Assembly (NCBI GenBank): GCA_048499435.1
Contig: JASNZW010000004.1
Span: forward strand, 62,001 to 126,000
Reading direction: 5' to 3'
Length of the DNA: 64,000 nucleotides
Source of the DNA: DAOTWC01 sp048499435
GTDB lineage: Bacteria > Chloroflexota > Anaerolineae > Aggregatilineales > Phototrophicaceae
Every line of letters starts with the position of its first letter. Position 1 is the stretch's first letter. Shown here one piece after another: positions 33,108 through 40,815 of the stretch. The translations under genes and the position numbers were made by a program. The notes beneath the pieces were generated by a model. It was not told where the DNA came from, did not search any database, and was given only the letters and a program-made list of their open reading frames with translations.

Positions 33108-34346
33108 TCAGTCGTAGTGGAAGCGCCGCACGGCGACCACAAAGATTGCGACGGTGATCGCCAGCAGCACGCCCACCGGCAGCAGCACGTCCTGGACGCC
33201 GCCGCCGGAGACGATCACCGCGTTGAAACCGTTCATCGCCCAGGCGATCGGCGAGATGTGGCCGACTGTGGCCATCCAGGGCGGCACGATCTCCAGCGGC
33301 CACCACGCGCCGCCCAACGGGGCCGCGATCAGGACGATCAGGTTGAGGGCGACGCCGGCCTGCTGCTCGGTGTGGATCAGCGTGGTGAGCAGCAGCGTGA
33401 TGGCGGTGCAGCACAGCGTGAAGGCGGCCATCACCAGCAGCAGCGCCAGCGGCGCGCCGCCGTAGTTAGTGCCCAGCAGCGCGCCGAAGCCAAAGGCTAC
33501 CGCGTACATGATGAGGCCGAGGACGAAGCGCGCCAGCATTTTGCCGGTGACGATCTGCGCCGGGCGCACCGGCATCATCATCAGGCGCTGGAACGTCCAG
33601 TTGCTGCGCTCTTTGACAAAGCCGATTATGCCGGCCAGCACGGCGGACATAACGTACATGCTGCCGATGCCCGGCACGGCCTGGCTGAAGCCGGACAGCG
33701 TATTGCCCGCGGCCTGGCCGCTGACGCTGTAGCTGACAGCGGGCGGCATGGCCGCCAGCAGCGCTGCCGCGTAGTCGTAGACGGCCTGCTGAAAGCCGGG
33801 GTCGGCGCTGACAGCGCTGTCGGCGGCGGCTTCCGCGCCCACGCGGGCCGCCACCGCCGCCCCGCCGACGCGCCCCGCCGCCGCTTGCAGCGCCTGCAGG
33901 GCCGAGCTGGCCTGGCCGGGCGCCGCGTTTGACTGGTAGACAAGCCGCGCGGGCTGGCCGCTGAGCGCCTGCGCGCCGAAGCCTGCCGGGATGACGATGG
34001 CCGCCTGGGTGACGCCGTCCCTGACGCGCTGCGCGGCCAGCTCAGCGGTGAGCGTTTCGCCCTCCGTCTGGCAGTAATCGTCGGCGTCGTTGTCCGCCGG
34101 GCACAGCACGAGATTGGGGTTGACCGCGCGCAGCGCGCTGCTGAGCTGCGCCGAGAGCGCGCTGTTGTCCTCGTCGAGCAGGTCTACGCGCAGGCGCGGG
34201 TCCCGGCTGCCGGTGTTGAAGCCGCCGTTCGCCAGGCCGATAAAGAAGATCAGCACGCAGGGTATGATGACCAGTTGAACCCAGATAGACCGGTCCAGAA
34301 ATTCGATACGCAGTTCGTTGAGGGTAACGCTGAGTGTCTTAAACAT
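33108..34346 (-). CDS. ABC-2 type exporter permease (second)
   Basis: A 412-residue permease of the ABC-2/YhgE-like class. It has one N-terminal membrane helix (WVQLVIIPCVLIFFIGLANGG), a large extracytoplasmic domain (about 45-215), then five to six helices with MYVMSAVLAGIIGFVKERSNWTFQRLMMMPVRPAQIVTGKML. The last of these is the conserved ER..G..RLMMMPV coupling segment. It probably forms a heterodimer with the next permease upstream. The substrate is unknown; drugs, lipids or peptides are typical. Confidence 0.88.
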   Translation of the reverse strand: MFKTLSVTLNELRIEFLDRSIWVQLVIIPCVLIFFIGLANGGFNTGSRDPRLRVDLLDEDNSALSAQLSSALRAVNPNLVLCPADNDADDYCQTEGETLTAELAAQRVRDGVTQAAIVIPAGFGAQALSGQPARLVYQSNAAPGQASSALQALQAAAGRVGGAAVAARVGAEAAADSAVSADPGFQQAVYDYAAALLAAMPPAVSYSVSGQAAGNTLSGFSQAVPGIGSMYVMSAVLAGIIGFVKERSNWTFQRLMMMPVRPAQIVTGKMLARFVLGLIMYAVAFGFGALLGTNYGGAPLALLLVMAAFTLCCTAITLLLTTLIHTEQQAGVALNLIVLIAAPLGGAWWPLEIVPPWMATVGHISPIAWAMNGFNAVIVSGGGVQDVLLPVGVLLAITVAIFVVAVRRFHYD

Positions 34347-34358
34347 GGCAGGCCCCCC

Positions 34359-35735
34359 TTAAATATCCTGCCGGCGGTAGAAGGCGAACAGGCTGATGGC
34401 GAAGAAAACCGCGCCCAGCAGCCCCAGCACGACGATGTTCGGCAGCACATCGGTCTGGCCAGCCGCCAGGCGGGCGAAGCCCTCTGACCCCCAGCGTACG
34501 ATGGACAGGCGCGTGAAAAACTCCAGGCTGCCCAGGGCGGCCAGGTTGAAGAACGCGCCACCCAACACGCCCATCATCAGCGCGATGATGCTGCCGATGA
34601 TCTGGCCCTGCTCAGAGGTGCGGCCCACCGCCGCCGCGATCATGCCCACGCCCGCCGCGCCCAGCGCGGTCGTCAGCACGAGCAGGATGAGCAGCGGCCA
34701 GTTGTCGCCCCACAGCAGGCTGAACTGGCCTTTGAGCAGGCTGTTGATGAACGTGAAGCCGATGAACAGAAAAACGATCTGCAGCAGCACCTGCGCATAC
34801 GTGCCCAACAGTTTGCCCAGCATAAACGTGATGCGTGTGGTGGGCGTTACCAGGATGCGCTGGAGCGTGCCGTCGCGCTTTTCCTCCAGGATGCTGGCGG
34901 CGGCGGCTGACGCTGTAAACAGCGCGAAAAACACCGCCTGCGCCGAACCGATGCTGACCAGAATATTGAACTCGGTGTCGTCGCCTTCGGTGACTGACTG
35001 CTGGTCAATGGCGATGGTGTTGTACGACGGGCTGAAGCCGCAGGCGAAGGCGGTCTGCGCGCTGGCACTGCTGCCCAGTGCCGCCGCCTGCAGCCCGCCG
35101 GCGAGCGCGCTGGGCGCGCGGTCCAGCGCCGTTTCAAAGGTGGAAGCGATGGCGACGTAGCCGACAACGAGCTGGTTGGCGATGCCTTCGACGATGCTGC
35201 GAACGATGCCGGCGGTGATGGGCCGCCCGGCGCTGCCGTAGACCTCAACCGGAACGGGCGCGATCACGCGCTGGGTTTGCGAATAGGCCAGGCTGCTGCT
35301 GAAATCCGCCGGGATAATCACCGCCGCCGTGTACGTGCCGTCGTCCACGCCCGCGCGGGCGGCGTCGGCGTCGGCCAGCGTAACGGCGTTTGTGAGGTCA
35401 AAGAGCGACAGCCCGCCGCTGGATTCAGCGCTGGCGGCCGCGTCTGCCGGGCAGCCGCCGCCCGTGGGGGATGCCGCAGCGTCCGCCGGGGCGGGCACGA
35501 AGGCGCTGACGAACGCGGCGCCGCCGTTAAAGCCGGAGGCGGGGTCGCCGGTGTCCAGGTTGACGATGGCCACCGGGATGTCAGCGATGCCGGTGCTGCC
35601 GCCGCCGGCCCCGCCAAAGGCCAGCGAGATGATGGTCGCCAGCGCCAGCGGCATGGCGAACATGATCGCCAGCAGGCCGCGGCTGGTAAATGTGCCGTAG
35701 ATGTCTTTTTGGGCGATGGCCCACACTTTGCGCAT
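34359..35735 (-). CDS. ABC-2 type exporter permease (first)
   Basis: A 458-residue paralogue in layout: N-terminal helix (GLLAIMFAMPLALATIISLAF), a large outer domain containing many Gly/Ala/Ser, then helices with ILEEKRDGTLQRILVTPTTRITFMLGKLL (coupling segment). It lies 5 bases after the ATPase gene and 12 bases before the second permease. A three-gene exporter with two distinct permeases is common for multidrug or lipid export of the NodJ/YhgE kind. Confidence 0.88.
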   Translation of the reverse strand: MRKVWAIAQKDIYGTFTSRGLLAIMFAMPLALATIISLAFGGAGGGSTGIADIPVAIVNLDTGDPASGFNGGAAFVSAFVPAPADAAASPTGGGCPADAAASAESSGGLSLFDLTNAVTLADADAARAGVDDGTYTAAVIIPADFSSSLAYSQTQRVIAPVPVEVYGSAGRPITAGIVRSIVEGIANQLVVGYVAIASTFETALDRAPSALAGGLQAAALGSSASAQTAFACGFSPSYNTIAIDQQSVTEGDDTEFNILVSIGSAQAVFFALFTASAAAASILEEKRDGTLQRILVTPTTRITFMLGKLLGTYAQVLLQIVFLFIGFTFINSLLKGQFSLLWGDNWPLLILLVLTTALGAAGVGMIAAAVGRTSEQGQIIGSIIALMMGVLGGAFFNLAALGSLEFFTRLSIVRWGSEGFARLAAGQTDVLPNIVVLGLLGAVFFAISLFAFYRRQDI

Positions 35736-35740
35736 GGCTC

Positions 35741-36745
35741 TCAGTCCCTCAGCGCGCGCCCGGTCAGGTGCAAAAAGACCGCTTCCAGGTCAGGCTCGCG
35801 CACCTGCACCGAGCTGATCTCCAGCCCGGCTTCGGTCAGCATCTGGATGATCTGCGCCAGCACCTTGCGCCCGCGCGCGGCGTAGACGATGAGCAGGCCG
35901 CTGTCGTTGGTCTTTTCCTCGCCTTCTTCGCCCGGCGGGTCGTAGAGCGCGCGGGTGACGCCGGGGACGCTGCGGCGGATGCGCTCAACGAAGGCTTCGT
36001 CCAGCGCCTGCGCGCCGATGTTGAACGTCAGCCGGTCCTGTTCGCCCGCCCGCTGCACCAGGTCGCCCACCGTGCCCAGGGCGATGATCTCACCGTGATC
36101 CATGATGCCGACGCGGTCGCTCAGTTCCTGCGCCTCTTCCATCAGATGCGTGGTGTAGAGCACCGTCATGCTGTACTCGTCGCGCAGGCGCAGCACCGTG
36201 TCGAGGATGCGGCGGCGGCTTTGCGGGTCAATGCCGACCGTTGGCTCGTCCATATAGACAAGCTGCGGGCGGTGCAGCAGGCCGACGCCGATGTTGACGC
36301 GGCGCTTCATGCCGCCAGAGAAGGTGTCAATGCGGTCCTTCTGGCGGTCGGTGAGGTCAATGAACTCCAGCACTTCGTCCACGCGCCGGTTCAGGTCGCC
36401 GCCGCGCATGCCCTGCATCCGCCCGAAGAACTTCAGGTTCTGGCGCGCGGACAGCATCGGATAGAGCGCGATTTCCTGCGGGACGACGCCCAGCAGCCGC
36501 TTGGCGGCCATCGGCGCTTTGGTGATCGAGTGGCCGCCGATGGTCGCGTCGCCAGCGCTGGGTGTGAGCAGGCCGCTGATCATGGAAATGGTGGTGGTTT
36601 TGCCGGCCCCGTTCGGGCCGAGCAGGCTGAAAATCTCCCCGGTGTGGATAGCGAGGTCCACGCCCTTAACGGCTTTGATTTCTGAGCCGTCAGGCCGTTT
36701 GAACGATTTAGTGAGGCCACGCGCCTCGACAAGCGTTTGCTGCAT
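35741..36745 (-). CDS. ABC exporter ATP-binding protein (DrrA-like)
   Basis: A 334-residue ATPase with Walker A GPNGAGKTT, Q-loop VPQEIALYP, signature FSGGMKRRVNIG and Walker B LVYMDEPTVGIDP. It has a DrrA-type C-terminal extension (about 225-334, VRGRKVLAQIIQMLTEAGLEISSVQVREPDLEAVFLHLTGR in essence). It drives the two following permeases. GGGAGGAAC precedes the ATG at 36745; an in-frame start at 36829 has no site and is rejected. Confidence 0.93.
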   Translation of the reverse strand: MQQTLVEARGLTKSFKRPDGSEIKAVKGVDLAIHTGEIFSLLGPNGAGKTTTISMISGLLTPSAGDATIGGHSITKAPMAAKRLLGVVPQEIALYPMLSARQNLKFFGRMQGMRGGDLNRRVDEVLEFIDLTDRQKDRIDTFSGGMKRRVNIGVGLLHRPQLVYMDEPTVGIDPQSRRRILDTVLRLRDEYSMTVLYTTHLMEEAQELSDRVGIMDHGEIIALGTVGDLVQRAGEQDRLTFNIGAQALDEAFVERIRRSVPGVTRALYDPPGEEGEEKTNDSGLLIVYAARGRKVLAQIIQMLTEAGLEISSVQVREPDLEAVFLHLTGRALRD

Positions 36746-36883
36746 GGCTGTTCCTCCCCCGATGCGGCGGTAGTGTGTGGTACTCAGCATTACGGAGAAA
36801 GTTGCGCGCCGGTTGCAAACAAGCGGCAAACAGCACGGACAGCGCGGCGGGGGCGCGGCGGCTGTGGTGGGGCGGGGGCTGTG

Positions 36884-37423
36884 TCAGTTGTCGATTTCGA
36901 TGTACTGACGCCAGGCGGCAGGCCCGTTGCCGATCGCGATCACCAGGTAGCTGGTGCGCGGGGTCTTAGGCTCCCAGCCCAGCTTCATGCCCGCCTCATT
37001 GGGCAGGCGGTCGCCTTTGCGGTGGTTGCAGGCGTAGCAGGCGCAGGCGGTGTTCGTCCACTGGTCCTTGCCGCCGCGCGACCGGGGCAGGATGTGGTCA
37101 ACGGTGAAATCGCTCTTGACCAGCACCTTGCCGCGCTGCACGCTGCCCGGCTGCGCGCCGCAGTAAATGCACAGGTAATTGTCGCGCACCAGCACGCCCT
37201 TGCGGCTCCAGTGGGCGCGGCGGCGCGGCACATTGACATAGGTGCGCAGGGCGATGACTGAGGGAATGGGGTATCTGTCACGAACTGTTCTGAGGAACCA
37301 CCCGCTTTGTTCGACGACGACGGCTTTGTCGGCCAGCACGAGGTTGATGGCGCGTGGGACGGTGATGACGGAAAGCGGCTCCCACGTGCTGCCGTTGAGC
37401 AACAATACGCGGCTTTGTGACAT
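36884..37423 (-). CDS. HNH endonuclease
   Basis: A 179-residue protein. After an N-terminal segment (VLLLNGSTWEPLSVITVPRAINLVLADKA) typical of stand-alone actinobacterial/chloroflexal HNH proteins, CIYCG and CYACNHRKGD supply the zinc-binding cysteine pairs. VDHILPRSRGG contributes the catalytic His. It is not linked to a methylase or phage gene here, so it is probably a chromosomal housekeeping or repair-linked nuclease rather than restriction; this is an inference. GAGGGAGG precedes the ATG at 37423. Confidence 0.9.
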   Translation of the reverse strand: MSQSRVLLLNGSTWEPLSVITVPRAINLVLADKAVVVEQSGWFLRTVRDRYPIPSVIALRTYVNVPRRRAHWSRKGVLVRDNYLCIYCGAQPGSVQRGKVLVKSDFTVDHILPRSRGGKDQWTNTACACYACNHRKGDRLPNEAGMKLGWEPKTPRTSYLVIAIGNGPAAWRQYIEIDN

Positions 37424-37441
37424 CGCGCCTCCCTCAATCAA

Positions 37442-37927
37442 ACGAGGAATCGTTTGCGTTGTATTTCACAGCGCATTATACAGCATTTTGCCCGCCAGCG
37501 GTTAAGAACGTGTTAGATTAAAAGCGGGGAAGCGGAGCCAACACCCATTTCTGCGCATCGCTTCCCCGCGCGGGATAAGCCGCTGTCTGTCTGTGCCGCT
37601 GCGTTAACGATAAAGCCACTCTCGCTGCGGTATGGTTTCCAGTTTGCGTGTTGTTCCAGTAAAACGCGCCCGGCCCTGCTAACTGCTTTCAGATCACGGC
37701 GTATGCTGTTTGATAAGGGTCAGGACCGCCGTTCTCATCGCTGAGGGGGGCGGCCTGATGCGGACCCGCTGCTGTTGTGTCGGCTTTGCGGCTGTTCAAG
37801 GTGTCATCCTTTCTGGCCTGCCGCCCTCCTGTGCGTTCACTAACAAAACTGGACGCGCTGTCCAACAGATAGACGCGCCGGCGGCGGCAAAGGTTCCCGC
37901 CGGGCTGGCGCCGCGCGCCGACCGGGC
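37442..37927. other. 486-base gene-free region left of the 81-residue gene
   Basis: No supported gene lies here. It contains the HNH promoter candidate (TATAAT on the minus strand, 37480-37475) and an 11-bp hairpin at 37524-37569. The remaining 350 bases have no clear frame or repeat. Codon patterns on both strands look non-coding. Confidence 0.6.
37519..37569 (-). terminator. Hairpin with minus-strand U-rich end
   Basis: GCGGGGAAGCG (37524-37534) pairs perfectly with CGCTTCCCCGC (37559-37569) around a 24-base loop. The minus strand continues CTTTTAATC, suiting a terminator about 360 bases after the 81-residue gene. Confidence 0.55.
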
Positions 37928-38173
37928 CTACTTAACCAGGTACAGGTGCGGGGCTGCCGGCGCGCTGCGCTTCTCGATCTCAGCCAGCGTTTCGTGCGCG
38001 GTGTAAGCGAACTCGCGCAGCCATTCAACGATCTCAGATGTGCTCATCGGCGTGAACACGTTTAGTTCGCCCTCGCTGGCGGCGGTGTGCAGCTCGTCGA
38101 GCAGTTCAAACGCTAGCGCCAGGCGGGGGTCTATAAAATAAGTCTGGGCCGTGTGCTGGTGCGTCTGTCCCAT
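37928..38173 (-). CDS. Small protein of unknown function (81 residues)
   Basis: An 81-residue soluble protein, mostly helical: MGQTHQHTAQTYFID, then LALAFELLDELHTAASEGEL and STSEIVEWLREFAYTAHETL. No family is recognised. AGGT lies 8 bases before the ATG at 38173. The longer frame to 38260 runs through an intrinsic terminator and is rejected. Expression therefore depends on read-through of, or a start downstream of, the hairpin at 38206-38253. Confidence 0.6.
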   Translation of the reverse strand: MGQTHQHTAQTYFIDPRLALAFELLDELHTAASEGELNVFTPMSTSEIVEWLREFAYTAHETLAEIEKRSAPAAPHLYLVK

Positions 38174-38494
38174 GTTGAACCTCGCTCTATGCAGGTCATA
38201 CAGACAAATAAAAAGGGCGTGAGCTTCCGAAAATCCGTCAGTCTCACGCCCTTCCAGCAAACTTTAGCCGGGGCCAGGAAGTCACCTGGTGCTAAGTGGC
38301 ACGTGACCTCCATCGGTGAAACTGACTCCTGCTGAACGCATCGCCTGCCACGGGCGCGGGCTGTGCCCCTCCCGTCAGGCCAGCGCCGCCTGGGCCGCCA
38401 GCGGCGGCGAACGGGCGGAATCCAAGCCGGAAGGCGATACCTGGTGGCAGTATGCGGTTGTCAGACACGGCCAACCACGATCCGCAAGCCATTT
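38174..38494 (-). ncRNA. Structured leader / attenuator candidate (unassigned RNA)
   Basis: This 321-base minus-strand stretch lies between the HTH gene stop and the 81-residue gene. It holds a nested stem (GGAGGTCAC+GTGC with GCAC+GTGACTTCC on the minus strand; 38311-38277) and then an intrinsic terminator (38253-38206), only 33 bases before the next ATG. Layout is that of a riboswitch or attenuator, but it could instead be the 3' UTR of the HTH gene. I could not match it to a known riboswitch class by eye. Confidence 0.4.
38206..38253 (-). terminator. Strong intrinsic terminator, minus strand
   Basis: AAGGGCGTGAG (38213-38223) pairs perfectly with CTCACGCCCTT (38243-38253), loop 19. On the minus strand it is followed by TTTTTATTTG. 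Confidence 0.85.
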
Positions 38495-38710
38495 CTACGC
38501 ACTCCGCTCCACTGTGGTTTCGTTCAGCATTTCCAAAATGCTCTCACCAGTGATAAACACACGGCGCATTCCATGGGGCTTGCTTACGCGCAGGTGGCCG
38601 TTTTTGATCAGCCGTTTGAGCGTGCTCAGGCTGATACCCAGCGCCTCAGCCGCTTGCTGCCGAGAGTAGACGGCTCCTGTTTCGATAAGCTGTTTCATGG
38701 AATCGGACAT
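38495..38710 (-). CDS. Excisionase/MerR-like helix-turn-helix protein (HTH_17 type)
   Basis: A 71-residue DNA-binding protein: VYSRQQAAEALGISLSTLKRLIKNGHLRVSKPHGMRRVFITGESILEML is the classic single-domain HTH_17 fold, with helix-turn-helix at about 17-40 and a basic wing. Such proteins act as recombination directionality factors or small regulators. No integrase or att site is visible. The ATG at 38710 follows AAAGG; upstream GTG at 38719 is an alternative. The promoter at 38737-38765 is close to consensus. Confidence 0.85.
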   Translation of the reverse strand: MSDSMKQLIETGAVYSRQQAAEALGISLSTLKRLIKNGHLRVSKPHGMRRVFITGESILEMLNETTVERSA

Positions 38711-38736
38711 AAGACACACCTTTCACAATCCGTCTT

Positions 38737-38765
38737 AAGGTAACACAGTTCTTGGAAGGTGTCAA
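38737..38765 (-). promoter_or_regulatory. Promoter of the HTH_17 gene
   Basis: On the minus strand TTGACA (38765-38760), a 17-base spacer and TACCTT (38742-38737). The sequence ACCTT occurs twice (ACCTTCCAAG and ACCTTAAG), overlapping -35/-10 spacing, a possible operator for autoregulation. Confidence 0.65.
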
Positions 38766-38826
38766 GAGGCGCGGCCGGGTGTTTACCAGCTACGACAGCC
38801 AGCCAAAGACCACGATGGGCCATGCC

Positions 38827-38855
38827 TTGACAGGGCGCGCCAGCGTGCGTATAGT
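38827..38855 (+). promoter_or_regulatory. Promoter of the pheS T-box transcript
   Basis: TTGACA (38827-38832), a 17-base spacer and TATAGT (38850-38855). Transcription should start near 38862. It is back-to-back with the HTH_17 promoter 60 bases away. Confidence 0.75.
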
Positions 38856-38861
38856 TGGGCC

Positions 38862-39120
38862 GTTAAAGGCGCTGACCGAGACAGGTCGCGGCTTTCGCGC
38901 CTTCAGGGAACCCCAGGCCATTGACTGCGAGCCGGGGCAGGCCGCCGCCGCGACATTCACTCGCGAGCCGACAGGTGAACGTCCCCCCCTTTGTTGCGCG
39001 GCGGGATCAGTAGTCTGCTCCGCTGGTCCCGGCGTTAGCGGGCACAATGAGCGCCCCGCGCTGACGCGGGGAAGCAGGGTGGTACCGCGGGAGATTTTCA
39101 GGCGCTCTCGTCCCTGGTGG
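38862..39120 (+). promoter_or_regulatory. T-box leader (tRNA-Phe-sensing) upstream of pheS
   Basis: The conserved T-box sequence AGGGTGGTACCGCGG is at 39076-39090, followed by CTCTCGTCCCT (39105-39115), the partner strand of the competing stem. A long Stem I region precedes it. Uncharged tRNA-Phe would be read by codon-anticodon pairing in Stem I; a TTC followed by A at 38902-38904 is a candidate specifier, not certain. No U-run follows the stem, so the switch may act on translation as well as transcription. The downstream gene (pheS) fits Phe. Confidence 0.85.
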
Positions 39121-39209
39121 TTGTGGGGGCGGGGGCGTATTTTAGTTTGGGGGCCGCTGGCCGGGGTGCGGTTTGGCCGGGCGGCAATCAGTGACCGGGA
39201 GACGAGCAC

Positions 39210-40244
39210 ATGCTGGAGCAGTTAGAGGCACAATACCGCGCCGCGCAGGCGGAGCTGGAGGGCGTGGCCAGCAGCGGCGCGCTGGCCGCCTGGGAGGCGA
39301 AATACCTGGGGCGCAAGGGCAGCGTTATGCTGCTGGTGCGCAGCACCGGCCAGCTTCCCGCCGAGGAACGAGCCGCGTTTGGCCGGCGCGCCAACGAGGT
39401 CAAGAACCTGCTGGAGGCCGCCCTGGCGGCGCGCGACGCGCTGGTGCGCCAGCAGGAACTGGCGCGCGACCTGGAAGAAGGCGCGGTGGATATCACGCTG
39501 CCGGGGCGCGCGCGGCCGGTGGGCGGGCTGCACCCTTCGACGCAGACGCTGCGCCTGTACGCGCGCGTGTGGGCGGAGATGGGCTTCCAGGTGTTCCGCA
39601 GCCGCGATGTCGAAACGGACGAGTACAACTTCCAGTTGTTGAACTTCCCGCCGCACCACCCGGCGCGCGATATGCAGGACACGTTCTACACCACTGAGCC
39701 GGACGTGATCCTGCGCACGCACACGTCGCCGGGGCAGATTCACGCCATGCGCGCGCTGGGCGAAAACGGGACCCAGCCGATCCGCGTGATCCTGCCGGGC
39801 ATGTGCTACCGCTACGAGCAGATCACCGCCCGCAGCGAGGTGCAGTTCCACCAGGTCGAAGGGCTGGCGGTGGGCCGCAGCGTCCGCATGAGCGACCTGA
39901 AGGGGACGATCACCGAGTTCGCGCGGCGGATGTACAACCCACAGGCGCAGGTGCGCTTCCGTTCGTCGTATTTCCCGTTCACCGAGCCGAGCATCGAGGT
40001 GGATGTCGAGTGCTTCCTGTGCGGCGGCGACGGCTGCCGCGTGTGCAAGTACGCCGGCTGGCTGGAGATCGCCGGGGCGGGCATGGTGCACCCGTTTGTG
40101 CTGCGCAGCGGCGGCTATGACCCGACAGAGTGGTCGGGGTTCGCTTTCGGCATGGGGCCGGAGCGCGCCACTATGCTCAAGCACGGCATTACCGACATCC
40201 GCTACTTCTGGGGCAACGACCTGCGCTTCCTGGAGCAGTTCTAG
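39210..40244 (+). CDS. pheS: Phenylalanyl-tRNA synthetase alpha subunit
   Basis: This 344-residue class II synthetase catalytic chain has an N-terminal coiled-coil arm (1-90, tRNA contact). It has GGLHPSTQTL at motif-1 distance, FPPHHPARDMQDTFYT, LRTHTSPGQIHAMRA and motif 2 around CYRYEQITARSEVQFHQVEG. Motif 3 is in GFAFGMGPERATMLKHGI. The subunit forms (alphabeta)2 with PheT. The T-box leader controls it. pheT is 3.6 kb downstream instead of adjacent. Confidence 0.97.
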   Translation: MLEQLEAQYRAAQAELEGVASSGALAAWEAKYLGRKGSVMLLVRSTGQLPAEERAAFGRRANEVKNLLEAALAARDALVRQQELARDLEEGAVDITLPGRARPVGGLHPSTQTLRLYARVWAEMGFQVFRSRDVETDEYNFQLLNFPPHHPARDMQDTFYTTEPDVILRTHTSPGQIHAMRALGENGTQPIRVILPGMCYRYEQITARSEVQFHQVEGLAVGRSVRMSDLKGTITEFARRMYNPQAQVRFRSSYFPFTEPSIEVDVECFLCGGDGCRVCKYAGWLEIAGAGMVHPFVLRSGGYDPTEWSGFAFGMGPERATMLKHGITDIRYFWGNDLRFLEQF

Positions 40245-40385
40245 GCAGGGGCCTTACCCGCCCGCCAGCGCGGGAGAGGGCGGCGCGCGGCGGGGCGGCC
40301 CAACGTGAGAGAATAAAGGCTGAAAAACGCCGAAACCGGGCGATGATGAGAGTCGACAGGGCGACAGCATAACGAGGTGCAGCAA

Positions 40386-40793
40386 ATGAGGTCCAAACGG
40401 CTCGCGTTATCGGAGGACTGGCAGGCGACGCTGATCGGGCTGGCGCTGGTCGCCGTGATCGGCCTGGGGCTGGCCGGCCCCGGCCCGCAGACGGTGACGC
40501 TGACGGCGGCGCCCGGCGCGGCGGCGGCGGGGTCTGCGCCGGCGGCGGGCGGCTGGAAAACCAGCGCCACGCTGGACGGCCAGCAGGTGACAGTGACCGG
40601 CGCGACAGCGGCGCTGGCGGCGGGCAGCCAGTATCAGTATGTCTGCCGCGACGGCGCGGTTACGGTTGACGTGGCGGCTGGCGCGGGCGCGCCGCAGCTA
40701 ACGCTGGCGAACGACTGCGCCGCTGAGGTGACGCTGACGCTCGCGCGGGGCAGCGCCATCCCCTGGCCGCTGTTCGGGGTGTTTGCGCGCTGA
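40386..40793 (+). CDS. Small membrane-anchored protein paired with a YeiH transporter
   Basis: A 135-residue protein. LSEDWQATLIGLALVAVIGLGL gives an anchor at residues 8-29; the rest (about 45-135) is a Thr/Ala-rich beta-type outer domain with one Cys pair (YVCRDG and NDCAAE). The leading EDWxAxxIGL resembles the N-terminal extension found on some YeiH-family transporters, so this may be that part as a separate chain (inference). GAGGTG precedes the ATG by 6-7 bases; a GTG at 40377 is the alternative. The YeiH gene begins 22 bases after the stop. Confidence 0.65.
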   Translation: MRSKRLALSEDWQATLIGLALVAVIGLGLAGPGPQTVTLTAAPGAAAAGSAPAAGGWKTSATLDGQQVTVTGATAALAAGSQYQYVCRDGAVTVDVAAGAGAPQLTLANDCAAEVTLTLARGSAIPWPLFGVFAR

Positions 40794-40815
40794 GGCGGCG
40801 GGGAACGGCTGAACG

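Noticed and set aside
37710..38006. A 98-residue plus-strand frame in the gene-free region
   Set aside because: It overlaps the 81-residue minus-strand gene antisense, has no ribosome-binding site and no recognisable domain.
38131..38313. A 60-residue minus-strand frame over the structured RNA
   Set aside because: It runs through both arms of a strong intrinsic terminator and has no ribosome-binding site; the composition does not resemble a protein family.
36884..38710. HNH nuclease and excisionase-like gene considered as a prophage or integrated element
   Set aside because: No integrase, portal, terminase, att repeats or tRNA end lies nearby, and the base composition is like the host.
40245..40385. 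Possible terminator after pheS
   Set aside because: The GC-rich stretch can fold in several ways but shows neither a clean stem nor a U-run, so no call was made.
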